A stretch of 64,000 bases of DNA, from positions 930,001-994,000 of the forward strand of contig NZ_LFND01000003.1 of NCBI RefSeq assembly GCF_001045465.1, in the 5' to 3' direction. Of the stretch, positions 50,114 to 58,452 are shown one piece after another. Under the pieces are notes generated by a model. It did not search any database, was not told where the DNA came from, and worked only from the letters and a program-made list of their open reading frames with translations. Made by a program: the position numbers and the translations under genes. Numbering within the stretch: the stretch's first letter is position 1; every line of letters starts with the position of its first letter. This DNA comes from Chryseobacterium angstadtii (GTDB lineage: Bacteria; Bacteroidota; Bacteroidia; Flavobacteriales; Weeksellaceae).

Positions 50114-50776
50114 ATGAAAAAATTATTATTAGCGGGTGCTGTTGCACTTTTCGGTTTATCTAATGCTCAGATTGCAAAAGGAACTGCATATATTTCAGGA
50201 CAGGTAGGTTATTCTCAGGAAGAGAACAACAATACTGACAAGAAAGTAGAAAGCTTCAAAGTAATCCCTACTGCAGGTTACTTCGTAGGTACAAACTTAG
50301 CTGTTGGTTTAGGTGTTGGTTACAAGAATGACAAAACTACTGAAACTGGAACTACACTTGTTCCTGGTGGAAGAATTGTTGCTGAATCTAAAGATACTGA
50401 ATCTGCATTCGTTGTAGCTCCTTTCGTAAGAAAATACTGGACTATTGCTGAGAAATTGTATATCTTCGGTCAGTTAGAAGTTCCTATGGAATTTGGTAAC
50501 GTTAAGAATGAAGATGTTTCTACTACTACTTTAGGAAGTACTACATCAACTTCTTCTACATCTACTAAATCTAACTACACTTCAATTGGTGTAAACATCA
50601 AGCCAGGTTTAGATTATTTCTTAAACAAAAACTGGAGCATTGAAGCTACTATCGGTGAATTCGGATACAACACTTCTAAATTTGATGTTGATGGTGCTAA
50701 AAGCGTAAACAACTACAAGTTCGGATTGAATTTATCTTCTGTAACTTTCGGAGTTAAGTATGTTTTTGCTAAGTAA
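50114..50776 (+). CDS. Outer-membrane beta-barrel protein with Thr/Ser-rich loop
   Basis: 220 residues. Signal peptide MKKLLLAGAVALFGLSNAQ, then barrel strands (AYISGQVGYSQ, LAVGLGVGYKND) and the end VTFGVKYVFAK. Residues 135-154 form a low-complexity run of threonine and serine, probably a long surface loop. Codon use is strongly biased, as in highly expressed genes, so this may be an abundant surface protein. The function is unknown. Confidence 0.85.
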   Translation: MKKLLLAGAVALFGLSNAQIAKGTAYISGQVGYSQEENNNTDKKVESFKVIPTAGYFVGTNLAVGLGVGYKNDKTTETGTTLVPGGRIVAESKDTESAFVVAPFVRKYWTIAEKLYIFGQLEVPMEFGNVKNEDVSTTTLGSTTSTSSTSTKSNYTSIGVNIKPGLDYFLNKNWSIEATIGEFGYNTSKFDVDGAKSVNNYKFGLNLSSVTFGVKYVFAK

Positions 50777-50799
50777 TTAACAAAGCATTTATAAAATAG

Positions 50800-50830
50800 A
50801 AGCCCTAAGATTTATTTTAGGGCTTTTTTT
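50800..50830 (+). terminator. Terminator of the third beta-barrel gene
   Basis: A 9-bp stem (AAGCCCTAA/TTAGGGCTT) with an 8-base loop and a long T run. Confidence 0.9.
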
Positions 50831-51024
50831 GGCACTATATGATAAAGATAGGAGTATGGAATTGAGCGTATAGAAGGGAGATTAAATCCAAAATCCTGAT
50901 TGAAACCGAGCTCAATAATTTATAGAGAGTTGAATAGGAAAGGCAAAAATATTGCTTTCAGGTAGCTGAAAAATGAATTTATTCCGGGTAGAACTGAATG
51001 CAAATTCAGATTCTAATACAAACA

Positions 51025-51055
51025 AAAAAACTCTCAGAATCCCTGAGAGTTTTTT
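51025..51055 (-). terminator. Terminator of ffh
   Basis: A 13-bp perfect stem (AAAAAACTCTCAG with its complement) with a 5-base loop, 25 bases past the ffh stop codon. A/T runs on both sides make it usable on both strands. Confidence 0.9.
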
Positions 51056-51079
51056 TATATTTTGTTGCTGTAAACAGGA

Positions 51080-52441
51080 TTATTTCCCCATCATTCCGCC
51101 CATTCCAGGCATGTTTGGCATTTTGCTCATCATCTGCATCATCTGTTTTCCCTGAGGCCCCTGCATCATCTTCATCATTTTACCCATCTGCTCGAACTGC
51201 TTCATCAGTTGGTTTACATCTTCAATTTTTCTTCCGGCTCCTTTTGCAATTCTCTGTTTTCTCTGAGTATTGATAATAGAAGGTCTTCTTCTTTCATCCG
51301 GTGTCATAGAGTAGATAATCGCTTCGATATGTTTGAAAGCATCATCGCTGATTTCAACGTCTTTGATGGCTTTTCCAACCCCTGGAATCATTCCCATAAG
51401 GTCTTTCATATTACCCATCTTCTTGATCTGGTTAATCTGCTTTAAGAAATCATCAAAACCAAATTCGTTTTTAGCGATTTTTTTGTGAAGTTTTTTAGCT
51501 TCTTCTTCATCAAACTGCTCCTGAGCTCTTTCTACTAAGGAAACAACGTCTCCCATTCCTAAGATTCTGTCTGCCATTCTTTCCGGGTAGAAAAGATCTA
51601 AAGCTTCCATTTTCTCTCCTGTAGAAATGAATTTAATCGGTTTTTCTACTACGGAACGAATCGTTAATGCAGCACCCCCTCTGGTATCTCCATCCAATTT
51701 GGTAAGAACAACACCGTCAAAGTTCAAAGCATCGTTGAATGCTTTTGCCGTATTTACAGCATCCTGACCCGTCATGGAATCTACTACGAATAAAGTTTCC
51801 TGAGGCTTGATGAAATAATGTACGGATTTGATCTCGTTCATCATCTGCTCATCAATAGCCAGACGTCCTGCGGTATCCACAATCACTACATCATGACCGT
51901 TAGCTTTGGCAAAATTGATGGCGTTTTCAGCAATGGTAGAAGGATTGGTAGAACCTTCCTCTGTAAATACCGGAACCCCGATCTGACCGCCTAATACTTT
52001 AAGCTGGTCAATAGCAGCCGGACGGTAAACATCACACGCAACTAATAAAGGCTTCTTGGTTCTTTTTGTTTTTAAGTAGTTGGCCAGTTTTCCGGAGAAA
52101 GTAGTCTTACCGGAACCCTGAAGACCTGCAATAAGAATTACAGAAGGCTTCCCTGAAAGATTGATTCCCTCCTGAGAACCTCCCATCAGATCCACTAATT
52201 CGTCATGAACAATTTTCGTCATCAGCTGTCCCGGTGTAAGGGAAGTAAGAACGTTTTGTCCTAAAGCTTTATCCTGAACTCTTTTGGTAAGATCTTTTGC
52301 AACTTTATAGTTAACATCGGCATCTACCAACGCTCTACGGATTTCCTTTACGGTTTCCGCAACGTTGATCTCTGTGATTTTTCCGCGTCCGGAAATATTA
52401 TGTAGAGCCTTGTCTAATTTATCCTGTAAACTATTAAACAT
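51080..52441 (-). CDS. ffh: Signal recognition particle protein Ffh
   Basis: 453 residues. N domain (1-90), then the G domain with the P-loop GLQGSGKTTFSGKLA, DTAGRLAID and TKLDGDTRGG, then the methionine-rich M domain (from about 320) ending in many GM, MM and MP repeats. It binds the 4.5S RNA and signal sequences and delivers nascent membrane proteins to FtsY. A divergent -7 box lies 24 bases upstream of the start. Confidence 0.97.
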   Translation of the reverse strand: MFNSLQDKLDKALHNISGRGKITEINVAETVKEIRRALVDADVNYKVAKDLTKRVQDKALGQNVLTSLTPGQLMTKIVHDELVDLMGGSQEGINLSGKPSVILIAGLQGSGKTTFSGKLANYLKTKRTKKPLLVACDVYRPAAIDQLKVLGGQIGVPVFTEEGSTNPSTIAENAINFAKANGHDVVIVDTAGRLAIDEQMMNEIKSVHYFIKPQETLFVVDSMTGQDAVNTAKAFNDALNFDGVVLTKLDGDTRGGAALTIRSVVEKPIKFISTGEKMEALDLFYPERMADRILGMGDVVSLVERAQEQFDEEEAKKLHKKIAKNEFGFDDFLKQINQIKKMGNMKDLMGMIPGVGKAIKDVEISDDAFKHIEAIIYSMTPDERRRPSIINTQRKQRIAKGAGRKIEDVNQLMKQFEQMGKMMKMMQGPQGKQMMQMMSKMPNMPGMGGMMGK

Positions 52442-52464
52442 ATTTATTGTAAATTATAGGTTTG

Positions 52465-52472
52465 CAAAAATA
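52465..52472 (-). promoter_or_regulatory. -7 promoter box for ffh
   Basis: The minus strand reads TATTTTTG, an exact TAnnTTTG, 23 bases before the start codon. Confidence 0.55.
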
Positions 52473-52571
52473 AGGAATTTTTGGCATATCTAAAGTGTTC
52501 GGACACGTAATATTATATATAGAGAAAAAATGATAAAAATCAAATCGTACTAAAATACGATAGAAAAAGTC

Positions 52572-52579
52572 TATTTTTG
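52572..52579 (+). promoter_or_regulatory. -7 promoter box upstream of the 52632 gene and atp operon
   Basis: TATTTTTG, an exact TAnnTTTG, 52 bases before the ATG at 52632. Confidence 0.5.
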
Positions 52580-52631
52580 CGATCAGTTAAAATAAACCCT
52601 GTTATGTACAGCGGTTGAAAACAAGTTTATA

Positions 52632-53003
52632 ATGAAATTAAATCCTAATATCCTGGTTACGGTATTATTCTTTTTAACATTTCTGATTCATTTTTCTCTT
52701 TGGAAATTTGTTTTTCACCTGGATGAGATTATTATTGTTAAATTCTATCTTTTTTTAAGTGTAATGTTCATGTTGATGATCACCATGATTGTTTTAATTA
52801 ATAGAGTAGTGCCCGAATTTTTGGGGTTGTCTGTCATTGGTTTAATCCTTTTAAAATTCGGTTTAATGTACTTAATCAGGAAGAAATTGAACTTTGAAGT
52901 GATTCCAGGCTATAAATTTCATTTTATTATCCCGTATTTTGTCCTGACCACGCTACTTACGTACTATGCGATCAAGCTGATCAATCATGACAAAAAACAG
53001 TAA
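52632..53003 (+). CDS. Small membrane protein in the atpI position
   Basis: 123 residues with four hydrophobic segments (about 8-28, 35-55, 64-82, 95-115) and a lysine-rich end. It lies just upstream of atpB, where many bacteria carry atpI or atpZ, which help c-ring assembly or Mg2+ uptake. I see no sequence motif that proves that relation. The gap to atpB is 59 bases and contains a separate promoter, so it is not strictly tied to the operon. Confidence 0.7.
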   Translation: MKLNPNILVTVLFFLTFLIHFSLWKFVFHLDEIIIVKFYLFLSVMFMLMITMIVLINRVVPEFLGLSVIGLILLKFGLMYLIRKKLNFEVIPGYKFHFIIPYFVLTTLLTYYAIKLINHDKKQ

Positions 53004-53012
53004 AATTATTTA

Positions 53013-53041
53013 TTGAAACTAGAAAAAATATTATATTTTTG
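53013..53041 (+). promoter_or_regulatory. Promoter of the atp operon
   Basis: TTG at 53013-53015, an 18-base spacer, then TATTTTTG at 53034-53041, 21 bases before the ATG of atpB. The -7 box covers the upstream TTG of the extended frame. Confidence 0.7.
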
Positions 53042-53062
53042 CACAACGAAAAAAACCTATCA

Positions 53063-54163
53063 ATGTTTAAGAAATTCGCAGTTTTATTCTACAGTATTTT
53101 TGTATTAAACGTAGTGTCTGCACAGCACGGAGAGGCTGCTGCCGGAACAGCTCCTACACAAGAGCTTTCAGAAAAAGACAAAACAAGTAAAGAAAACAAA
53201 GAGTTCATCGATCATCACTTGTTGGATGCACACGACTTTACATTGATGGTGGATAAAGATGGTCACCACATAGGTTTTCCTCTTCCGATTATTTTTTACG
53301 ACAACGGAATCCACGCTTTTATGAGCAACAGTAAAGAAGGTTTCATGCACGGTGAGCCTACTGAAGTAGACGGTTCTTTTTACGTATTGCACCACGAGAA
53401 AATCTATAAAACTGATGCAGCAGGAACTTTAACACTTGGAGAAGACGGTCATCCTTTGAATGAGAAGCCTTTGGATCTTTCTATTACAAAGAGTGTTCTT
53501 ATCTTATTGTTAGTATCTGTCTTTATGTTGGTGCTGTTTGGAGGAATGGCTAAATCTTATAAGAAGTCTGTTGTTCCTACAGGAGCTGCAAGATTCTTAG
53601 AGCCATTAATCATTTTCGTAAGAGACGAAGTGGCTATTCCAAACATCGGACATAAGTACAAAAGATTTATGGGGTATTTATTAACCGTATTCTTCTTTAT
53701 CTTATTCCTTAACGTATTAGGTTTAATGCCTTTCGGAATTAATGTTACAGGTAATATTACCATGACATTCTTCCTTGCAATCCTTACTTATTTAATCACG
53801 ACTTTCTCTGCTAATAAAGATTACTGGAAACACATCTTCTGGATGCCGGGAGTACCTGTTCCAATGAAACTAATCATGTTGCCAATCGAATTGTTAGGAA
53901 CTATCACTAAGCCTTTCGCCTTGATGATCCGTCTTTTTGCAAACATGACTGCAGGACACATCGTAGTAATGAGTTTGATCGGATTGATCTATGTGTTCAA
54001 GAACTTCGCAGCTGGTGTTGCATTCCCGTTCTTAACATTAGTAATCTACTTATTGGAAGTATTGGTTGCATTCCTACAGGCTTATATCTTTACCATGTTA
54101 TCAGCTTTGTTCATCGGAATGGCAGTACAGGAGCACGAGCATGAACATCATGCAGCTCACTAA
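53063..54163 (+). CDS. atpB: F0F1 ATP synthase subunit a
   Basis: About 366 residues, longer than the usual 240-290. A signal-like N-terminus (MFKKFAVLFYSIFVLNVVSAQ) is followed by a roughly 110-residue soluble region rich in histidine and acidic residues, facing the periplasm, and then the standard membrane part with the essential arginine in MIRLFANMTAGH. It forms the proton path next to the c-ring. The frame extends to a TTG at 53039 inside the promoter; the ATG at 53063 is the true start. First of atpBEFHAG. Confidence 0.95.
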   Translation: MFKKFAVLFYSIFVLNVVSAQHGEAAAGTAPTQELSEKDKTSKENKEFIDHHLLDAHDFTLMVDKDGHHIGFPLPIIFYDNGIHAFMSNSKEGFMHGEPTEVDGSFYVLHHEKIYKTDAAGTLTLGEDGHPLNEKPLDLSITKSVLILLLVSVFMLVLFGGMAKSYKKSVVPTGAARFLEPLIIFVRDEVAIPNIGHKYKRFMGYLLTVFFFILFLNVLGLMPFGINVTGNITMTFFLAILTYLITTFSANKDYWKHIFWMPGVPVPMKLIMLPIELLGTITKPFALMIRLFANMTAGHIVVMSLIGLIYVFKNFAAGVAFPFLTLVIYLLEVLVAFLQAYIFTMLSALFIGMAVQEHEHEHHAAH

Positions 54164-54209
54164 TTGGATTATAAATTAAAGTAAAACAAATTTTTTAAAA
54201 TTATATATT

Positions 54210-54404
54210 ATGGAAATCCCTAAAATTGTAGGTGCTGGTATCGTAGTACTAGGTGTAGGTATCGGTCTTGGTAAAATCGGAGCTGCTGCTCTTGAAGCTA
54301 TCGCTAGACAACCTGAGCAATCTGGAAAAATCCAAACAGCTATGCTTATCGCTGCTGCACTTGTTGAAGGTGTTGCGTTTGCTGCTCTATTCGCAGTAAA
54401 CTAA
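54210..54404 (+). CDS. atpE: F0F1 ATP synthase subunit c
   Basis: 64 residues, two membrane helices joined by the polar loop ARQPEQ. E53 in LVEGVAF is the proton-binding carboxylate. Helix 1 lacks the glutamine typical of sodium-binding rings, so proton coupling is likely. It is followed by a hairpin at 54414-54450. Confidence 0.97.
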   Translation: MEIPKIVGAGIVVLGVGIGLGKIGAAALEAIARQPEQSGKIQTAMLIAAALVEGVAFAALFAVN

Positions 54405-54413
54405 TTAAAATCA

Positions 54414-54450
54414 AACCATTACCCGTAACGGTTGGTTACAGGTAATGGTT
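54414..54450 (+). promoter_or_regulatory. Intercistronic hairpin between atpE and atpF
   Basis: A 15-bp stem with one mismatch (AACCATTACC-GTAAC/GTTAC-GGTAATGGTT) and a 5-base loop, starting 10 bases after the atpE stop and with no T run directly after it. It may protect the atpE message or partly block read-through, which would help make many c subunits per complex. Confidence 0.7.
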
Positions 54451-54490
54451 ATTTAAGAAAAAAAGTAATAATTATTTATACATTTATATA

Positions 54491-54988
54491 ATGGAATTAA
54501 TTCACCAGTTTTCATCAGGATTATTTATTATCCAGTCTGTTATTTTTCTAGCATTGTTATTTTTGTTAGGTAAATTTGCTTGGAAACCTATTTTAAAATC
54601 GATCAACGACAGAGAAACTTCTATTGTTGATGCTCTTAATCAAGCTAAATTAGCAAGAAAAGAGATGGAGACTTTAAAAGAGGACAACGAAAGAATTATT
54701 CGTGAAGCTAAGATCGAAAGAGATGCTATCCTTAAAGAAGCCAGAGAAATTAAAGATAGAATCGTAGGTGAGGCTAAAGATGCTGCTAAAAATGAAGGAG
54801 ACAAAATTATTGAAGCGGCTAAGCAAACTATCCAAACTGAGAAAAATGCTGCTATGGCAGACATCAAAACTCAAATCGGTGCTTTATCTGTAAACATCGC
54901 TGAATCTATCCTAAAGCAAAAGTTGGATAACAACGAAGCTCAAAACGAATTAGTTCAAAATTATTTAAACAAATCTAACCTTAACTAA
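54491..54988 (+). CDS. atpF: F0F1 ATP synthase subunit b
   Basis: 165 residues. One N-terminal membrane helix (about 8-27, LFIIQSVIFLALLFLLGKF) and a long charged coiled-coil helix that forms the peripheral stalk (ARKEMETLKEDNERIIREAK). It ends 2 bases before atpH. Confidence 0.95.
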   Translation: MELIHQFSSGLFIIQSVIFLALLFLLGKFAWKPILKSINDRETSIVDALNQAKLARKEMETLKEDNERIIREAKIERDAILKEAREIKDRIVGEAKDAAKNEGDKIIEAAKQTIQTEKNAAMADIKTQIGALSVNIAESILKQKLDNNEAQNELVQNYLNKSNLN

Positions 54989-54990
54989 GA

Positions 54991-55530
54991 ATGCTTACAT
55001 CTAAAGTAGCTAAAAGATACGCACAGGGACTGATTGATTTCACCAATGAATCCGGTCAGACAGCTGCTGTATTTTCTGAAATGAAAGATGTAGTGAAGAT
55101 CATGTCTCAATCTGCGGATTTGAACAAGTTCTTTCTTACACCTTATATTGATGCAAAAAAGAAAATAGAGGTAGCAGACCAGATCTTCAAAAATTTCTCA
55201 GTTTCTTCACAGAACTTGATCAGATTAGTGATCAAGCACGGACGTGAAAACCAGTTGAAGAATATCGCTCAGGAATTCATCAATAAAGTAGAGGATATCA
55301 ACGGAGTACAGAGAATTACTCTTACTACGGCAACTCAGCTTTCTAAAGAAAACCTTGATCAGATTTTAAGATCTACCAATCTGGTGAATGCAGATTCAAA
55401 TTTTGATCTGAATGTGCAGGTAAAACCTGAAATCTTAGGAGGTTATATTCTAAGAGTAGGAGATCAGCAGGTAGACGCATCTGTAAAGACCAAGCTTAAT
55501 CAAGTTAAAAAAGATTTTCAGTTAAATTAA
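54991..55530 (+). CDS. atpH: F0F1 ATP synthase subunit delta
   Basis: 179 residues. The start [14 protein letters not shown] and the C-terminal [22 protein letters not shown] are the OSCP/delta signatures. It links the b stalk to the top of the F1 head. It lies 2 bases after atpF and 16 before atpA. Confidence 0.95.
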   Translation: MLTSKVAKRYAQGLIDFTNESGQTAAVFSEMKDVVKIMSQSADLNKFFLTPYIDAKKKIEVADQIFKNFSVSSQNLIRLVIKHGRENQLKNIAQEFINKVEDINGVQRITLTTATQLSKENLDQILRSTNLVNADSNFDLNVQVKPEILGGYILRVGDQQVDASVKTKLNQVKKDFQLN

Positions 55531-55546
55531 GAAAAACAACCATACA

Positions 55547-57124
55547 ATGGCAGAAATAAATCCGGCAGAAGTATCTGCGATCTTAAAACAACAATTGGCC
55601 AACTTCGACACTCAATCCAACGTTGAGGAAGTAGGTACAGTTTTAACCATCGGTGATGGTATTGCTCGTGTATACGGGTTAGAAAACGTACAATACGGAG
55701 AGTTGGTGAAATTTTCTAGTGATGTAGAAGGTATTGTACTTAACCTTGAAGAAGACAACGTAGGTGTTGCTCTACTTGGGGAAAGTAAATTAGTAAAAGA
55801 AGGAGATACAGTAAGAAGAACAAACAGAATCTCTTCTATTAAAGTAGGAGAAGGTATGTTAGGAAGAGTTGTAGATACTCTTGGTAACCCTATCGATGGT
55901 AAAGGTCCTATTACTGGGGATTTATACGAAATGCCATTGGAAAGAAAGGCTCCTGGAGTTATCTTCAGACAGCCGGTAACTGAACCTTTACAGACAGGTA
56001 TCGTTGCCATCGACTCTATGATCCCTGTAGGAAGAGGACAGAGAGAGCTTATCATTGGTGACAGACAGACAGGTAAAACTACTGTTGCTATTGATACCAT
56101 CATCAACCAAAAAGAATTCTTTGATGCAGGTAAGCCTGTATATTGTATATATGTTGCTATCGGTCAGAAAGCTTCTACTGTAGCACAAATCGTTAAAACT
56201 CTTTCTGATAAAGGAGCTTTGGCATATACTGTAATTGTTGCTGCTAACGCATCAGACCCGGTTCCAATGCAGGTATATTCTGCAATGGCTGGAGCATCTA
56301 TCGGAGAGTTCTTCAGAGACACTGGTAGACCTGCTTTGATCGTTTATGATGATTTATCTAAACAAGCGGTAGCTTACCGTGAGCTTTCTCTACTATTGAG
56401 AAGACCACCGGGCCGTGAAGCTTATCCTGGAGATGTTTTCTATCTTCACTCAAGACTATTGGAAAGAGCTGCAAAAGTAATCGCTGATGACCAAATTGCT
56501 AGCCAGATGAACGACTTACCTGAGTCTCTAAAACCAATCGTAAAAGGGGGTGGATCATTAACTGCACTTCCAATTATCGAAACTCAGGCTGGTGACGTTT
56601 CTGCGTATATTCCAACCAACGTAATCTCTATTACAGACGGACAGATCTTCCTGGAGTCTGATCTCTTCAACTCAGGGGTTCGTCCTGCGATCAACGTAGG
56701 TATCTCTGTATCCAGAGTAGGAGGTAACGCTCAGATCAAATCAATGAAAAAAGTGTCTGGTACTCTTAAATTAGACCAGGCTCAGTATAAAGAACTTGAA
56801 GCGTTCGCTAAATTCGGTTCTGACCTTGATGCTTCTACTTTAGCAGTAATCTCTAAAGGGGAAAGAAACGTAGAGATCCTTAAGCAGCCGGTAAACTCTC
56901 CGCTTCCAGTGGACAGCCAGGTAGCTATGATCTATGCGGGAACTGAAAACCTTCTAAGAAACGTACCTATCAGAAAAGTAAAAGAATTCCAGATTGAATA
57001 TATCGAGTTCTTGAGATCTAAGCATCCTGATACTATGGCGGCTATTAAAGCTGGTAAAATCGACAACGATATTACAAACGTTCTTAAGCAGGCAGCTAAC
57101 GATCTAGCTTCTAAATATAACTAA
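55547..57124 (+). CDS. atpA: F0F1 ATP synthase subunit alpha
   Basis: 525 residues, full length. The nucleotide-binding P-loop is GDRQTGKT (about 171-178); [35 protein letters not shown] is the long conserved alpha signature region. It forms the F1 hexamer with the beta subunit, whose gene is not here. The 76-base gap to atpG is filled by a heptad array. Confidence 0.97.
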   Translation: MAEINPAEVSAILKQQLANFDTQSNVEEVGTVLTIGDGIARVYGLENVQYGELVKFSSDVEGIVLNLEEDNVGVALLGESKLVKEGDTVRRTNRISSIKVGEGMLGRVVDTLGNPIDGKGPITGDLYEMPLERKAPGVIFRQPVTEPLQTGIVAIDSMIPVGRGQRELIIGDRQTGKTTVAIDTIINQKEFFDAGKPVYCIYVAIGQKASTVAQIVKTLSDKGALAYTVIVAANASDPVPMQVYSAMAGASIGEFFRDTGRPALIVYDDLSKQAVAYRELSLLLRRPPGREAYPGDVFYLHSRLLERAAKVIADDQIASQMNDLPESLKPIVKGGGSLTALPIIETQAGDVSAYIPTNVISITDGQIFLESDLFNSGVRPAINVGISVSRVGGNAQIKSMKKVSGTLKLDQAQYKELEAFAKFGSDLDASTLAVISKGERNVEILKQPVNSPLPVDSQVAMIYAGTENLLRNVPIRKVKEFQIEYIEFLRSKHPDTMAAIKAGKIDNDITNVLKQAANDLASKYN

Positions 57125-57135
57125 AATCTTCAATG

Positions 57136-57198
57136 TTTAAGGTTTGAAACCAACTGTTTTAAACCTTAAACTTTAGACCATAAACTTTGAACCCAAAT
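57136..57198. repeat. Heptad-phased degenerate repeat array filling the atpA-atpG gap
   Basis: Nine 7-base units (TTTAAGG, TTTGAAA, CCAACTG, TTTTAAA, CCTTAAA, CTTTAGA, CCATAAA, CTTTGAA, CCCAAAT). The array occupies nearly the whole gap, ending 2 bases before the atpG start codon. Confidence 0.8.
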
Positions 57199-57200
57199 TA

Positions 57201-58064
57201 ATGGCAAACTTAAAAGAAATACGAGGTAGAATTGCGTCCATTTCATCTACGATGCAGATTACACGTGCTATGAAAATGGTTTCGGCAGCGAAACTTAAAA
57301 AAGCACAGGATGCAATCGTAATGTTAAGACCTTATTCTGAAAAATTACAGGAGCTTATCCAGAATGTAAATTCCAGCTCTGATCCTGATCAGATTTCTGT
57401 TTATGCTCAAAAAAGAGAAGTGAAAAGAGTACTTTTCATTGCTGTTACTTCAAACAGAGGTCTTGCAGGAGCTTTCAACTCTTCCATCGTAAAAGAGCTT
57501 AATGCCCAGTTTCAGAATAATTCACAATACGAAGTGGAAGTTCTTTCAATTGGTAAAAAAGCGTATGATGCAGTAAGAAAAACACGTACAGTGTATTCTA
57601 ATGAAAGCGCTGTTTTTGATAATCTGAACTTCGATACGGTAGCTCACGTGAGCGAAGGAGTAATGACAAGTTTCAAAGAAGGTAAATTTGACGAAGTTTA
57701 TTTAATCTATAATAAATTTGTCAATGCAGCTACTCAGGAAGTAACTACAGAGCAGCTTCTTCCGATTTCAATGCCTGAAACTACAGAACCTCAGGTTGAA
57801 ACAGATTATATTTTTGAACCTAACAGAGCAGAGATTTTAGATAATTTGATTCCAAAATCTATCAAAACTCAGGTTTTCAAAGCAATCTTAGATTCAGTAG
57901 CCTCTGAACACGGAGCGAGAATGACTGCAATGCATAAAGCTACAGACAACGCTCAGGCGTTGAAAAATGATCTTGTGATCTTCTACAACAAAGCAAGACA
58001 GGCTGCCATTACAAACGAAATCTTAGAGATCGTTTCCGGGGCAGAAGCTTTGAAAAATTCATAA
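57201..58064 (+). CDS. atpG: F0F1 ATP synthase subunit gamma
   Basis: 287 residues. It begins with ANLKEIRGRIASISSTMQITRAMKMVSAAKL, and the C-terminus has the matching helix SEHGARMTAMHKATDNA. It is the rotor shaft inside the F1 head. A terminator follows 22 bases later; atpD and atpC are absent. Confidence 0.97.
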   Translation: MANLKEIRGRIASISSTMQITRAMKMVSAAKLKKAQDAIVMLRPYSEKLQELIQNVNSSSDPDQISVYAQKREVKRVLFIAVTSNRGLAGAFNSSIVKELNAQFQNNSQYEVEVLSIGKKAYDAVRKTRTVYSNESAVFDNLNFDTVAHVSEGVMTSFKEGKFDEVYLIYNKFVNAATQEVTTEQLLPISMPETTEPQVETDYIFEPNRAEILDNLIPKSIKTQVFKAILDSVASEHGARMTAMHKATDNAQALKNDLVIFYNKARQAAITNEILEIVSGAEALKNS

Positions 58065-58086
58065 AGAATTATTTTAATATCATACT

Positions 58087-58114
58087 AAGCATCGACACTG
58101 TCGGTGCTTTTTTT
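58087..58114 (+). terminator. Terminator of the atp operon
   Basis: A hairpin formed by AAGCATCGACA and TGTCGGTGCTT (one G-T pair), followed by a T run. Confidence 0.85.
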
Positions 58115-58144
58115 ATGGGATTAAAGTTGGGGTGAGTGAAGATG

Positions 58145-58200
58145 AAAATTGTGAATCCCATTGACAGCATAGCAGATTGACAATTCACTATTGATTTTTT
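58145..58200. repeat. Heptad-phased degenerate repeat array
   Basis: Eight 7-base units (AAAATTG, TGAATCC, CATTGAC, AGCATAG, CAGATTG, ACAATTC, ACTATTG, ATTTTTT). The rest of the gap up to 58420 shows no gene. Confidence 0.65.
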
Positions 58201-58420
58201 TGTGTTTTAAATGTTTTTACCGAAGAATGAATCAGTCTTTTCTTGCTCTTTGGTGAGTAAAGCCTCGTATCTTTCCAAATATGTATTCCGTATTCAAAAA
58301 AGATTTTAAATGGTTTTTTAATACTCTGGATGACTCCGTTTTTCCGCTTCTATTCTTCATTTTATAAAAATTCCATTTCCAAAATATTTTATCTCCAATA
58401 CAGGTTATTTTTATTTTATC

Positions 58421-58428
58421 TATCTTTG
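58421..58428 (+). promoter_or_regulatory. -7 promoter box for the CNNM/CorC gene
   Basis: TATCTTTG, an exact TAnnTTTG, 24 bases before the ATG at 58453. Confidence 0.55.
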
Positions 58429-58452
58429 TACTTAAAATTATATAATTTCTAA

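Noticed and set aside
53039..53062. Extended TTG start for atpB
   Set aside because: The TTG overlaps the -7 promoter box, and the ATG at 53063 begins a normal signal peptide.
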